A stretch of DNA of 64,000 nt from Mycolicibacterium rhodesiae JS60 (GTDB lineage Bacteria; Actinomycetota; Actinomycetes; Mycobacteriales; Mycobacteriaceae), in the NCBI GenBank assembly GCA_000230935.2, contig AGIQ01000001.1, forward strand, positions 372,001-436,000, read 5' to 3'. The position numbers and the translations under genes are program-made. The notes below the pieces were generated by a model, which had not been told where the DNA came from, searched no databases, and worked only from the letters and a program-made list of their open reading frames with translations. Below are positions 8,113 through 16,525 of this stretch, piece after piece. How positions within the stretch are numbered: position 1 is the stretch's first letter; the number at the start of each line of letters is the position of its first letter.

Positions 8113-9597
8113 TTATTCGGCGCGTCGCAGGACAGCCGGGATCGTCAGCGCAAGGATCTTCAGGTCGAGAGCAAGGGACCAGTTCTCGATGTAGTAGTTG
8201 TCCCATTCGGCGCGATCGGCGATGGATGTCTGCCCGCGCAAGCCGTGCACCTGAGCCCAGCCGGTGACGCCGGCTCGGACGCGATGCCGTTCGCCATACC
8301 GCTGGATCTGAGCCTCGAACAGCTCGACGAATTCCGGTCGCTCGGGCCGCGGGCCGACCAGGCTCATCTCACCCTTCAGCACGTTGATGAACTGCGGCAG
8401 TTCGTCCAGTGAGGTGGCGCGCAGGATCTTGCCGATCTTGGTCCGCCGGTCGACGCCTTCCACGCCGCCGGGCGCGGCGCCGGTCTTGAGCTGGAACTCC
8501 GGATCGGTGTCCGCTACGGCTCGCATCGAGCGGAACTTGAGGCAGCCGAACGGCCGGCCGTCGCGCCCCACGCGCGGCTGGCTGAACAAGACCGGCCCCG
8601 GCGAGCTCAGTTTCACGAGCAGTGCGAGGGTCAGGAACACCGGCGAGATCAACAGCAGGAGGAAGGCGGCCATCACCCGGTCGAAGATGTGCTTGACGGC
8701 GAACTGCCAGCCGCGGGGATCGGTGTGGGGCAGTGCGAGCAGAGGGGTACCGCCCACGTGCTCGATCCGTGCCCGCTCACCGATCGTGTCGAACATGCGC
8801 GGCACGACCCAGACACGCAGTCCGTTCTGATGGGCGGTGCGGACCACGTGGGTGAGCACCTGGTCCTGAGTTCGGGAGAAGGCGATGACGACGTTCTGGG
8901 CGCTGGTCAGCCGGATCGCTTCGTCGATGTTGTCCGGCGGACCGAGCCAGGGGAGATCGGGGCGCGGATCACCCGGCTGGCCGAACCACGGCTCGGCGTC
9001 GACGATGCCGACCGGGGCCAGGCCGTACTGCGGAAACTCTTCCAAGCGGCTGATGATGTGCCCTGCGACGCGGCCGTTGCCGACGATGAGGGTCGGTGCC
9101 TGTAGATGGTCGTGTCGGCGCAGGCTCCGCTGGATGACCACCCGCACCAGCCGCCCGAGCGGCATGAGTAGCGCGGCACAGAGCCAGATCTTCAGCACGG
9201 CGGCGCCGGGACGACCGGTTTCGTTGCTGAGCACCAAGCCGCCGAGCAGGAACATCGTCGCGATCGCCACCGTCGCCTCGATGGGCCCGATCTCGTCGAG
9301 GAATTCCCTGTTGAGGCGCCGTCGGTACACCCCCCGTACGGCCAGCATGAAGATCACGACGGGCACGTACAGAAAGGCCAGCCAGAGGTTGGGCGGATAG
9401 TCATGGGTCGACATCGCCCATCGCACGCCGATAGTCGTCGCCACCGTGGCCGTCAACACGTCGATCGAGACGGTGATGATCGTGCTCAAGGGATCAGAGC
9501 GCACCCGCTCGGCAAACGTCTTCCGGCGCGCGGGCAGCGTGCCGCTATTGACCGGCGTCGCCGGCTCATTGTCTACGTGAAGGGTCCGTATCGCCAT
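8113..9597 (-). CDS. Polyprenyl-phosphate sugar-1-phosphate transferase (WcaJ/CpsE type)
   Basis: 494 aa. Four or five N-terminal membrane segments (about 40-60, 72-92, 112-128, 140-155), a central Rossmann-like region (TLIVGNGRVAGHIISRL near 170), another membrane segment near 315-335, and the C-terminal bacterial sugar transferase domain with KFRSM, LRATSLDELPQFINVLKGEM, SLVGPRPERPEF and RVRAGVTGWAQVHGLRGQTS. Such enzymes start exopolysaccharide or glycopeptidolipid-type glycan assembly by loading hexose-1-phosphate onto the lipid carrier at the inner face of the membrane. It stands alone here without glycosyltransferase partners. Start ATG 9595-9597. Confidence 0.9.
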   Translation of the reverse strand: MAIRTLHVDNEPATPVNSGTLPARRKTFAERVRSDPLSTIITVSIDVLTATVATTIGVRWAMSTHDYPPNLWLAFLYVPVVIFMLAVRGVYRRRLNREFLDEIGPIEATVAIATMFLLGGLVLSNETGRPGAAVLKIWLCAALLMPLGRLVRVVIQRSLRRHDHLQAPTLIVGNGRVAGHIISRLEEFPQYGLAPVGIVDAEPWFGQPGDPRPDLPWLGPPDNIDEAIRLTSAQNVVIAFSRTQDQVLTHVVRTAHQNGLRVWVVPRMFDTIGERARIEHVGGTPLLALPHTDPRGWQFAVKHIFDRVMAAFLLLLISPVFLTLALLVKLSSPGPVLFSQPRVGRDGRPFGCLKFRSMRAVADTDPEFQLKTGAAPGGVEGVDRRTKIGKILRATSLDELPQFINVLKGEMSLVGPRPERPEFVELFEAQIQRYGERHRVRAGVTGWAQVHGLRGQTSIADRAEWDNYYIENWSLALDLKILALTIPAVLRRAE

Positions 9598-9696
9598 GAC
9601 CGCTCACATCACCCGCCGCACCACATGGCGGACGCTACCCGATTTTGCTACCCGTCGACCCATGTATCCCCCCGCGTGCCGAAAGATTGGCAACGA

Positions 9697-10350
9697 TCAT
9701 TTACCGCGTGGGTCGGCGAGTAGCCGCTGTCGCGCAACGTCGGCGAGGTCGTTGAGGATCTGTACCTGGCCACTGGACCAGTGCCGCGGACGAGTGTCCC
9801 AGGTGCACAACGTCCCGGCCACATGGCCTTTGCTGTCGATCAACGGAATTCCGGCGTAGGCCAGGATCCCGTCGCGAACCGCCGGATGATCCGCCAGCAG
9901 GGGGTGGGCCCTGGTGTCGTCGACGATCAGCGGCTCCCGGCTGGCAACCGTGAACTTGCAGATCGACATCTCCAGTGGCGCGACGCGGGGCATGGCCTCG
10001 TCGCTCGTGTTGGATCCCGCCAGCACCTGTCGGTCGGGATAGACGATCGACACCGCCGCTGTCTGGGTGCCCAGGGCCTCGGCTACCAAGACCGCGACTC
10101 GATCGAGTGTCGGGTTGCGGACGTCGTCGTAGGTGCCGAGACGTTCGAGTGACTCCAGCCGCTCGGGGTCGGATACCGCGTCGTTGACGATCTCGTCGAC
10201 GGCGCTCTGCTCGCCGGAGAGGAGGTCGACGACCGCGCGCACGGTTTGGTCGTGCTCGGGCCCGGCCAGTCGGGCGATCACGTGCCGGCCGGTGACTCGG
10301 TCGACGCCGCGGCGCGGACCGTCCGCAGGCTGCGGCGCCGTGTCATTCAT
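9697..10350 (-). CDS. GAF-domain sensor protein
   Basis: About 217 aa. A polar N-terminal third is followed by one GAF domain (LDRVAVLVAEALGTQTAAVS, then MSICKFTVASREPLIVDDTR with a Cys, then YAGIPLIDSKGHVAGTLCTW and a closing helix). No output domain is attached, so it may sense a small molecule or redox state and act on a partner. ATG at 10348-10350 is chosen; a GTG three codons upstream (10357-10359) is equally in frame. Confidence 0.82.
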   Translation of the reverse strand: MNDTAPQPADGPRRGVDRVTGRHVIARLAGPEHDQTVRAVVDLLSGEQSAVDEIVNDAVSDPERLESLERLGTYDDVRNPTLDRVAVLVAEALGTQTAAVSIVYPDRQVLAGSNTSDEAMPRVAPLEMSICKFTVASREPLIVDDTRAHPLLADHPAVRDGILAYAGIPLIDSKGHVAGTLCTWDTRPRHWSSGQVQILNDLADVARQRLLADPRGK

Positions 10351-10434
10351 GTGGTTCACGATAAGTCACCCCCGGCGGTGACGGGTCATCTCGCGACGGA
10401 CTGCTCCGGCGAAACCTTTGTTGGCCTAATGTTG

Positions 10435-10507
10435 TGCCCCCACCAGGGCTCGAACCTGGGACCTGCGGATTAAAAGTCCGTAGCTCTACCGACTGAGCTA
10501 TAGGGGC
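10435..10507 (-). tRNA. tRNA-Lys (anticodon TTT)
   Basis: Cloverleaf on the minus strand: acceptor GCCCCTA pairs with TGGGGGC (one U-G pair), the D-arm contains AGCTCAGTCGGTAGAGCT, the anticodon loop is CTTTTAA, and the T-arm is CAGGTTCGAGCCCTG-like. Discriminator A; the CCA is not encoded. Confidence 0.96.
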
Positions 10508-10629
10508 GCGTGGCACAGAATACTGCCTCCGGCGGGGTCACTCGGTTTTGGGATTGTGCCGGCCGTGCCCTAAGCTAACGACGCTCTAACGTGCACTCGT
10601 TGTGAGTACCCCGGAGTGATTCGGTTCTG

Positions 10630-10702
10630 GCCCCCATCGTCTAGTGGCCTAGGACGCCGCCCTTTCACGGCGGTAGCACGGGTTCGAATCCCGTTGGGGG
10701 TA
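10630..10702 (+). tRNA. tRNA-Glu (anticodon TTC)
   Basis: Acceptor GCCCCCA pairs with TGGGGGT, leaving a G1-U72 pair. The anticodon stem-loop is CCGCC-CTTTCAC-GGCGG, giving TTC. T-arm CGGGTTCGAATCCCG. Discriminator A; no encoded CCA. Confidence 0.96.
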
Positions 10703-10750
10703 CGCGTGACGGCGGTATCGTCGGGGCGAGCAGTACATGCAGGAGAGCAA

Positions 10751-10827
10751 GGCCCTGTGGCGCAGTTGGTTAGCGCGCCGCCCTGTCACGGCGGAGGTCG
10801 CGGGTTCGAGTCCCGTCAGGGTCGCCA
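10751..10827 (+). tRNA. tRNA-Asp (anticodon GTC)
   Basis: Acceptor GGCCCTG/CAGGGTC, D-arm with GCGCAGTTGGTTAGCGC, anticodon stem-loop CCGCC-CTGTCAC-GGCGG (GTC), T-arm CGGGTTCGAGTCCCG, discriminator G, and an encoded CCA at 10825-10827. Confidence 0.96.
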
Positions 10828-10852
10828 TTACGGCGAGGCACACGTGCCTTCC

Positions 10853-10929
10853 GGCCAGGTAGCTCAGTTGGTACGAGCGTCCGCCTGAAAAGCGGAAGGT
10901 CGCCGGTTCGATCCCGGCCCTGGCCACCA
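10853..10929 (+). tRNA. tRNA-Phe (anticodon GAA), integration site of the element
   Basis: Acceptor GGCCAGG/CCTGGCC, anticodon stem-loop CCGC-CTGAAAA-GCGG (GAA), T-arm CCGGTTCGATCCCGG, discriminator A and encoded CCA (10927-10929). Its 3' part from 10878 on is repeated exactly at 32794-32847, so it serves as attB for the adjoining integrase while staying intact. Confidence 0.97.
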
Positions 10930-10931
10930 TT
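10878..10931 (+). repeat. attL: 54-bp direct repeat inside tRNA-Phe
   Basis: From the anticodon stem of tRNA-Phe through the CCA and two further bases (TT). Identical over 54 bp to 32794-32847. Integrase-catalysed recombination between tRNA-Phe and the element attP would leave exactly this pair of repeats. Confidence 0.93.
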
Positions 10932-10967
10932 CTCTACCTGCATCGACACGGGTCTTGCGCTCGGTTG

Positions 10968-12122
10968 TCAGTTTTCTTTGTCCGGTTCCTGTCCGGTCTT
11001 CGGTGTGTGAATCTCGGTCGCATGAAGCAGATCGAGGTTCGTTGCGACCTGGTCCAACTCGTCCGAGTAGAGGTCGCTGTAGATGTTCGCCGTCACGGTC
11101 GGCGTTGAGTGGCCCATGGTCTTCTGGACATATCTGAGGTCGGCACCGGATTTGCGGGCCAGGCTGGCATAGGTGTGGCGTAGATCATGGATGGTCAGTG
11201 GCGTCAGGTCGGTCTTCTTGAGGGCTTTGTTCCAGTGGGTGTGTCGACGCCAGTTGTTGGAGCGCAGCATTGCGCCATTGGGTGAGGTGACGGCGGGCTC
11301 GTCGGGTTCCCGCCCGTTCATACGCCCCTTGAAGATCTCGACGACGACTTGGGGGAGTGGGACGGTACGGATGCCGGCTCGGGTCTTGGGCGGTCCGATG
11401 ACGATGTGGCCTTCGACCTCTGGGGCGGCCCGCCGGACGTAGAGACGGCGGGCGGTGAGGTCGATGTCCTTGACGCGGAGCCCGACGAGTTCGGACCAGC
11501 GCAGGCCGGTGTAGGCCAGGATCGTCACCACATCGCCCTGATCCCCGCACGCGGTGGCGAGCGTCTGGACCTCCCGGGCGGTTAGGTAGCGGTGACGCTC
11601 CCGCTCGGGAATGCGGCCCGCTGAGACGCCCAAGGCCGGATTGCGGTTGATCCGACCATCCTGGTGGGCGACATCGAGAATCGACCGCAGCAGGCGCAAC
11701 GTGGATACCTTCGCCCACGGGCCGACCGTCAGGCCGTCAACGAACGTCTGGACCTCGGCGCGGGTGATCTCGTCGACCGGCACGTGCCCGAAGCGTGGCT
11801 TGATGCGCAGCTCCCAATGCTGGGTGTAGCCGCTCCAGGTCTTTGGCGACACCGCCGGCTTCTTGGAGTCGGAGAACTGCGCCCAGATCCGGCTCAGCGG
11901 TGTGCGGCCCAGGCGAGGATCGAACCGACGTGCGCCGAGCGCAGCCTCGTTGTCGCGCTCGGACTTGAACGCTTTCGCCTCGCGCAGGGTCGGGAACGTC
12001 GCGGACGTTTCCACCCAGCCAGATGGGGCGTCCGGGTCGCGGATCAGGTAGCGGACTTGGTAGCGGGGCTCCCCGGCCCTGCTGAGGCGTTTGCGGATGC
12101 CGCGCGGTGTGTTGCCGGCCAT
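10968..12122 (-). CDS. int: Tyrosine recombinase / integrase
   Basis: 384 aa. N-terminal arm-type domain (RYQVRYLIRDPDAPSGWVET), SAM-like core-binding domain (about 75-165) and catalytic domain with R208 (TGLRWSEL), K246 (PPKTRAG), H312-x-x-R315 (IHDLRHTYAS), H338 (MGHST) and nucleophile Y348 (NIYSD). It would catalyse site-specific recombination between attP and the tRNA-Phe 3' end, just 38 bp away. ATG 12120-12122 overlaps the xis stop as TAATG, so translation is probably coupled. Confidence 0.95.
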   Translation of the reverse strand: MAGNTPRGIRKRLSRAGEPRYQVRYLIRDPDAPSGWVETSATFPTLREAKAFKSERDNEAALGARRFDPRLGRTPLSRIWAQFSDSKKPAVSPKTWSGYTQHWELRIKPRFGHVPVDEITRAEVQTFVDGLTVGPWAKVSTLRLLRSILDVAHQDGRINRNPALGVSAGRIPERERHRYLTAREVQTLATACGDQGDVVTILAYTGLRWSELVGLRVKDIDLTARRLYVRRAAPEVEGHIVIGPPKTRAGIRTVPLPQVVVEIFKGRMNGREPDEPAVTSPNGAMLRSNNWRRHTHWNKALKKTDLTPLTIHDLRHTYASLARKSGADLRYVQKTMGHSTPTVTANIYSDLYSDELDQVATNLDLLHATEIHTPKTGQEPDKEN

Positions 12123-12358
12123 TACCGACGCACCTGCTTGAGCCACGAGCGGACTTCGGCCGCATCCCAGCGACGGACTCGCTCTGACAACGTGTAGCAG
12201 GGCGGGCCTATCTGCTCTCCGGTGGTCTCGCGGAGCGCGGCCCAACGGTTGAGTGTCGCGGCAGAGACGCCAAGGAGCGCCGAAACCTGATCTGCGGTCA
12301 GCAGCTCGGGAAAGCTGCCGGTGGACACGAGGGCTTCCCGGAGACCGTGAATCACCAT
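12122..12358 (-). CDS. xis: Excisionase / MerR-like helix-turn-helix DNA-binding protein
   Basis: 78 aa. Winged-HTH of the excisionase type (LLTADQVSALLGVSAATLNRWAAL...YTLSERVRRWDAAEVRSWLKQ). In AICEs this protein directs excision together with Int. The ATG at 12356-12358 is preceded by GAGGTG; an upstream in-frame ATG at 12397 lies inside the end of the FtsK gene. The stop overlaps the int start. Confidence 0.88.
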   Translation of the reverse strand: MVIHGLREALVSTGSFPELLTADQVSALLGVSAATLNRWAALRETTGEQIGPPCYTLSERVRRWDAAEVRSWLKQVRR

Positions 12359-12362
12359 GGCG

Positions 12363-13715
12363 TCACCTCGTTGCTTGGGTTGAGTCGAACCGGGCATCCA
12401 TTGCTCTGCCCCCGGTGGTCCTCGATCTTCCGTATTTCCTTGCAGTGGACCGGATTTGATCGTCGGACCAGTAATCGGATCGGACCTTGGTCGTGTGGCC
12501 GTCCTCGGCGATGACGTAGCCGGTGCCCGGTCTGTCGGGGCTGATTCGGTCCGCGGGAGCTTTGTCGGCCATGCCGTCGCCGAGGACCATCGTGACTTCC
12601 TCGCGCGATCGCAGTCGAAGCGCGATGGTCTGGGTAAACAAGCCTCGCATCGGCAGCACTTCCTTGCGAGGGTCTTGCAGGAATGCGGCGACTACGATTC
12701 CCAGCGCTCGACCCTTGGTCAGGATCCGTGACAACGAGGCGGCGGCTTCTTTCCGCAGGGCCGGATCGCTCATATACGCGGTCACTCCGGCCAGCTCGTC
12801 GATCAGCAGCACCACAAGGGGTGACGTCTTGGTCGGACGGTGCTCGCGCGTGTGGCCCGCCATCGCCTTGCCACGCTTGTCCATCAGCATCTCCAGCCCA
12901 GCAAGGGTTTCCACGGCATCGGCCTCTGTAGTGGCGATCTTGGTGAATAGCCCTGCGCCGACTGACAATTCGATGCCGTACTTCAGATCAATTCCGATCA
13001 GATGAACCACTCCGGCGGCGACGGCAGGACCAAGCCCACCGGCGATTCCCCAGAAGATGGAACCTTTGCCTGCGTTCGAGCAGCCCACGGTGAGGGTGTG
13101 TCGTCCGCGCAAGGGGAGGATCCAATCGGAACCGTCCTCGCGTCGTCCGAGCGTCACTCGTGTTGTTGCGACCGCCGTTGGCGGTGCGGCGTGACGTACC
13201 GTCGACAACTGTTCTCGCTTGACCAGCTCGATCCGCAGGGTGCCGGGCGAGACGACTACTACCCGCGCCGAATGTGCCCGAGCAGCGTCACGGATCGCAG
13301 GAACAGCCCGCTCCAGGTCCTCCACGGTCTGTCCCATCCGTGCTCGCACCGTTAGCCGCAGAGTGGTGTGAGACACCTCTGTTCCCAACAGCTTTGGATG
13401 AAACCAGCGGGTGGAGGTGACCTGTCGCCCTTCCTTATCGCGACGCGTCACCTGCTCGGAGGCGGATAAGCCGCAGCGTTTGCAGAGCCTGTGCCAGGAG
13501 GCGTAAGCCCAGACTCGCCAGTACAGAAGTCGGGCCGGTGTTGCGATCCGTTCCTCGTAGGTCTCGGGTGAGCGCAGTCGCCAGGAGATGAGCACCGCGG
13601 CGCTGACTCCTACAAAGATCACCACCCACAGACCGAGCGTGGTGAGGAAACTAAAGACGTGATCCAGCCGGAACGGGGTGTCGGGATCGAGCTGTGCGTA
13701 CGTATCGGGATTCAT
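12363..13715 (-). CDS. FtsK/SpoIIIE-type conjugative DNA translocase (TraSA-like)
   Basis: 450 aa. One N-terminal membrane segment (FLTTLGLWVVIFVGVSAAVLI, about 24-44), then an FtsK/SpoIIIE ATPase with Walker A GCSNAGKGSI near residue 220 and Walker B VVLLIDELAG near 300. In pSAM2-like elements such a protein alone pumps double-stranded DNA into the recipient. ATG 13713-13715 overlaps the stop of the Pra-like gene as ATGA. The C-terminus is Arg-rich, fitting DNA contact. No separate spread (Spd) gene was seen beside it. Confidence 0.9.
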   Translation of the reverse strand: MNPDTYAQLDPDTPFRLDHVFSFLTTLGLWVVIFVGVSAAVLISWRLRSPETYEERIATPARLLYWRVWAYASWHRLCKRCGLSASEQVTRRDKEGRQVTSTRWFHPKLLGTEVSHTTLRLTVRARMGQTVEDLERAVPAIRDAARAHSARVVVVSPGTLRIELVKREQLSTVRHAAPPTAVATTRVTLGRREDGSDWILPLRGRHTLTVGCSNAGKGSIFWGIAGGLGPAVAAGVVHLIGIDLKYGIELSVGAGLFTKIATTEADAVETLAGLEMLMDKRGKAMAGHTREHRPTKTSPLVVLLIDELAGVTAYMSDPALRKEAAASLSRILTKGRALGIVVAAFLQDPRKEVLPMRGLFTQTIALRLRSREEVTMVLGDGMADKAPADRISPDRPGTGYVIAEDGHTTKVRSDYWSDDQIRSTARKYGRSRTTGGRAMDARFDSTQATR

Positions 13716-14134
13716 GCCGATTCCCGGCTTGTCGATGCGCTCGTGGACGGCTTGCCCGGCGCCCTCATGTCGGAGGCTCGAAACGACCAGGCGATCCGGG
13801 AGAAGTCGCCGGACTTCTCAACGTATGGCAGCGCCATGAGACCGTCGAAAACCACTGGGGTAAAGGGTGTTCCGCTGGAATTGGCAGGTGCAGACGGCTG
13901 CGTCGGTGAGGCGAACTTGACCGTCACCGTGCGGCTACGCTTCGGTGCCGCCGGGTCGCCGTCGAGCACTTCCACCTGCCACATCGGCAAGCCGGTATCC
14001 CGATCCCTCGCCTGCACACGGTTCTCACCGGAGGACTTGTCGAAGTCGATCATCGGCGTCACCTCGGATACGAGGAACGCGCCGAGGGAGAACACCTGGT
14101 CGTGGCCGATCTGGAGCCATTTGGGGATGGACAT
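13712..14134 (-). CDS. Pra-like plasmid replication, integration and excision activator
   Basis: About 140 aa. The order SIPKWLQIGHDQVFSLGAFLVSEVTPMIDFD, then VQARDRDTGLPMWQVEVLDGD and RTVTVKFASP, matches the Pra family found in AICEs between kor and tra. Pra in pSAM2 switches on int, xis and rep; transfer of that role here is inference. Start ATG 14132-14134 follows AAAGG. First gene of the probable pra-tra-xis-int operon; its promoter carries two Kor-type operator words. Confidence 0.8.
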   Translation of the reverse strand: MSIPKWLQIGHDQVFSLGAFLVSEVTPMIDFDKSSGENRVQARDRDTGLPMWQVEVLDGDPAAPKRSRTVTVKFASPTQPSAPANSSGTPFTPVVFDGLMALPYVEKSGDFSRIAWSFRASDMRAPGKPSTSASTSRESA

Positions 14135-14158
14135 TGTTGAACCTTTCAAGTGGATTGA

Positions 14159-14187
14159 CTAGATGACTACTCAACCTAGTCGTCTAG
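14159..14187. promoter_or_regulatory. Tandem operator words for the GntR/Kor repressor
   Basis: CTAGATGACTAC at 14159-14170 and CTAGTCGTCTAG at 14176-14187 (on the other strand CTAGACGACTAG). The same word recurs as CTAGGCGACTAG at 15036-15047 beside gntR. Placement on both sides of gntR and over the pra promoter fits Kor autoregulation. Found by eye. Confidence 0.7.
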
Positions 14188-14200
14188 AGGAGTAAGTCAA
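14173..14200 (-). promoter_or_regulatory. Predicted pra-tra-xis-int promoter
   Basis: Read on the minus strand: TTGACT (14195-14200), 16-base spacer, TAGGTT (14173-14178). The operator word at 14176-14187 covers the spacer and part of the -10, so repressor binding would exclude RNA polymerase. Inference from consensus. Confidence 0.5.
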
Positions 14201-14233
14201 GCGTTCCGGCGCAGTTGGTCGTTTCGCGACGTT

Positions 14234-15013
14234 TCAGCGCGCGGAGAAGTCGTATTCCAGCAGGTAGGCCGACGCCACCTTCACGGTGTCGCACACTTCA
14301 ACAGCCACGTCGTTGGTGTCGTAGGCCGTCCGAACCACGGTGAGAACCGGCGCCCCTGGCGGAAGTTGTAATGCGCGGCGTTCGTCGGGGGTGGGCATTC
14401 GGGCCCCGACCTCCTCGGTGAACCGCGCGAGGGTGTGGCCGGCCTCTTCCAGGCGTGCGTAGATGCCGCCTGGCCCGGTGTCGGTCTGCTCGATTCTGGT
14501 GCCTTTGGCGAAGGTGGCAGGAATGTACGACGTCGCCGTTTCGACTGGCTTGCCATCGGCGAGGTAGCGCCGAGATCGAACCACCACTTCTTCATCGGCG
14601 TTCAGTCGAAGGCGTTCGGCCACAATCGAATCTGGCCTGTCTCGCGTCACGGTGATGTTGTCAACCTGAGGGGTGTAGCCGGACTTCTCCGCTTCGACGG
14701 TGAATGCGGCTTTGCCGCTGGCGCGATGTTGGCGCGCGAAGCGATCGGATGCGAGCCGCCTGATTGGGGGAGCAGGTCGCACGAACACGCCGCGGCCATG
14801 CTCGGAGATCACCAAGCCTTCGGCGCGCAGTTCCTGCACGGCCTGCCGGACCGTCATCCGAGCGACGCCGAAATGCTCGATCAGCTCGGCCTCGGAGGGC
14901 AGACGTTCACCGGCTTCGAGCCGGCCAGAGCTGATGGAGTCGCGCAACATGCTGGCGATCTGCCGATACGGCGGCTTATCGTCCGCCCGGTCGATCTGGC
15001 CAAGTTGCAGCAC
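14234..15013 (-). CDS. GntR/HutC-family repressor (KorSA-like)
   Basis: 259 aa. N-terminal GntR winged helix (PPYRQIASMLRDSISSGRLEAGERLPSEAELIEHFGVARMTVRQAVQELRAEGLV, about 14-67), then a UTRA/HutC ligand domain (TVEAEKSGYTPQ...VVVRSRRYLADGKPVE...YARLEEAGHTL). In AICEs Kor keeps pra silent and so holds the element integrated. GTG 15011-15013 follows GGGAAGG. Three copies of a CTAGacGACTAG word flank the gene. The true inducer is unknown. Confidence 0.9.
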   Translation of the reverse strand: MLQLGQIDRADDKPPYRQIASMLRDSISSGRLEAGERLPSEAELIEHFGVARMTVRQAVQELRAEGLVISEHGRGVFVRPAPPIRRLASDRFARQHRASGKAAFTVEAEKSGYTPQVDNITVTRDRPDSIVAERLRLNADEEVVVRSRRYLADGKPVETATSYIPATFAKGTRIEQTDTGPGGIYARLEEAGHTLARFTEEVGARMPTPDERRALQLPPGAPVLTVVRTAYDTNDVAVEVCDTVKVASAYLLEYDFSAR

Positions 15014-15035
15014 CTGAGAGCCTTCCCATACATGT

Positions 15036-15047
15036 CTAGGCGACTAG
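15036..15047. promoter_or_regulatory. Third operator word, between gntR and the NUDIX gene
   Basis: CTAGGCGACTAG, followed directly by TCTAG. It lies 23 bp before the gntR start and 60 bp before the NUDIX start, so one bound repressor could control both divergent genes. Confidence 0.65.
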
Positions 15048-15106
15048 TCTAGGGAAACGACACGTCCCCTGTCACTAATGGAGTCGGCCGCAGAGGAGTT
15101 TTCCGC

Positions 15107-15535
15107 ATGGCAGCTACACCGAAACATTCGGTCAGCGTCGCCGGCATCGTGGTCCGCGATGACGGGCGGGTCCTCGTCATCAAGCGCGACGACAATGGCC
15201 ACTGGGAGGCGCCGGGGGGAGTTCTCGAACTCGATGAGTCGTTTGAGGCCGGTGTTCGGCGTGAGGTGCTGGAAGAGACCGGACTTGAGGTCACGGTGGA
15301 GAGGCTGACCGGCGTCTACAAGAACTTGACTCACGGAATTGTTGCGTTGGTGTACCGCTGTCGGCCCGATGATGGTGAGCCCCATGCAACCGAGGAGGCA
15401 CGTGAGATCCGTTGGATGACAAAGGAAGAAGTTCAATCGGCGATGGTTCCGGCGTTCGGGGTGCGTGTGTTGGATGCATATGAGGATGAGCCGCAGTCAC
15501 GGGCTCACGACGGAGTAAACCTCGTGCAGGAATGA
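15107..15535 (+). CDS. NUDIX hydrolase of the AICE backbone
   Basis: 142 aa with a complete Nudix box (G-VLELD-E-SFEAGV-RREV-LEETGL, residues about 38-60) inside the usual fold (SVAGIVVRDDGRVLVIKRDDNGHWEAPGG). Nudix genes accompany Pra/Kor in several AICEs and have been proposed to sense or hydrolyse a nucleotide signal; the substrate here is unknown. Start ATG 15107. It converges with the defence-type operon, whose last gene ends only 12 bp beyond its stop. Confidence 0.9.
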   Translation: MAATPKHSVSVAGIVVRDDGRVLVIKRDDNGHWEAPGGVLELDESFEAGVRREVLEETGLEVTVERLTGVYKNLTHGIVALVYRCRPDDGEPHATEEAREIRWMTKEEVQSAMVPAFGVRVLDAYEDEPQSRAHDGVNLVQE

Positions 15536-15547
15536 CGTCAGTCAGTA

Positions 15548-16486
15548 TCACCCGGACGTCTGGGGCCTATACGCCCGCGCGAAACCGATAACATCGGCGC
15601 TAATGCTTGTGTAACTGAAACGGAAGCCAGGTATCAGCTCAGGGCTTTGCTCATGGACGAGTGCGCGAGTTCCGGGACGCTGCTCGAAAAGATCGTCGAA
15701 CTCCATCACCGTCTTGCATGCCTCAGTAAGGTCTGGGTGCACGATGTCGCGTAGATGGCGGTTGGCCTCGACGAGAGGTTGCGCGATTTCAGCGAGGAGT
15801 TCCAGCACACTGGGACTCTCGTCGAGGGTCGCGAACTCATCGCGGAGATTGCGATTGAGCTTAGTTGACTCGGACATCAAGGATCGATCAATATGCAAGT
15901 CGTACAGGGCGATTGGTGGTCCGCCTGCGTTCCGCGTCGCTGACGCTGTGATCGAGATTGCATCCATGCTGTCATGCACCATTACATTTCGCAGGCCGTA
16001 CAGGTATCGATACCCACGGTGACTGTCATAGAGATTCCCGAAGACCCCTTTTGCCGTCTGATGGGCTTGGCTATTGGCCCCATGGCGGTCGCAGACTGTT
16101 TGGTAAGTCTGTTCCTGGTGGTGCACGATCGCCACGCACAGCGAGAGAACCGAGGCCCGCAGTTGCGTATTCCACAGGGCCACGCCATGAGGATCGGTGT
16201 TGGGGCGGATTTCGTTGGCGGCCAGCGCAGCGTTAGCACTTTGCCATATCGTCTGGAACACTTTCACCGAGCCCTGGACGTAGGTGAAGATGTTGGCAAC
16301 CAAGATGTCGTACAGCATGCGATCGGCCGCTTTATACCGTTGGTAATCTTCACTCGTTAGGTCGCAGATGTGCTCGACCCGAACATCGCTTGCGCCGGTG
16401 GGATCATGCGCGATGAGGTACGCGGCCGGTGCAGGAACAGGATCGTTGGTCGGTTCAGTCAATGTGTAGTTCTCTGACGAGGTCAA
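15548..16486 (-). CDS. Unknown protein with HEPN-like RNxxxH motif, last gene of the defence-type operon
   Basis: 312 aa, mostly predicted helical, no family recognised. Residues 166-171 read RNVMVH (R-x4-H) within GLRNVMVHDSMDA, the form of the catalytic motif of HEPN ribonucleases, following a His-rich helix (AIVHHQEQTYQTVCDRH). This suggests, but does not prove, a HEPN-fold RNase or nucleotide-transfer target. It starts 39 bp after the preceding gene. Several upstream ATG-less codons are open, but ATG 16484-16486 is the natural start. Base composition is lower in GC than the backbone, as for the rest of the cargo. Confidence 0.7.
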   Translation of the reverse strand: MTSSENYTLTEPTNDPVPAPAAYLIAHDPTGASDVRVEHICDLTSEDYQRYKAADRMLYDILVANIFTYVQGSVKVFQTIWQSANAALAANEIRPNTDPHGVALWNTQLRASVLSLCVAIVHHQEQTYQTVCDRHGANSQAHQTAKGVFGNLYDSHRGYRYLYGLRNVMVHDSMDAISITASATRNAGGPPIALYDLHIDRSLMSESTKLNRNLRDEFATLDESPSVLELLAEIAQPLVEANRHLRDIVHPDLTEACKTVMEFDDLFEQRPGTRALVHEQSPELIPGFRFSYTSISADVIGFARAYRPQTSG

Positions 16487-16525
16487 CCCCGGGATGCTCT
16501 GTTGCAGTGAACTCCTCGCCGAGGA

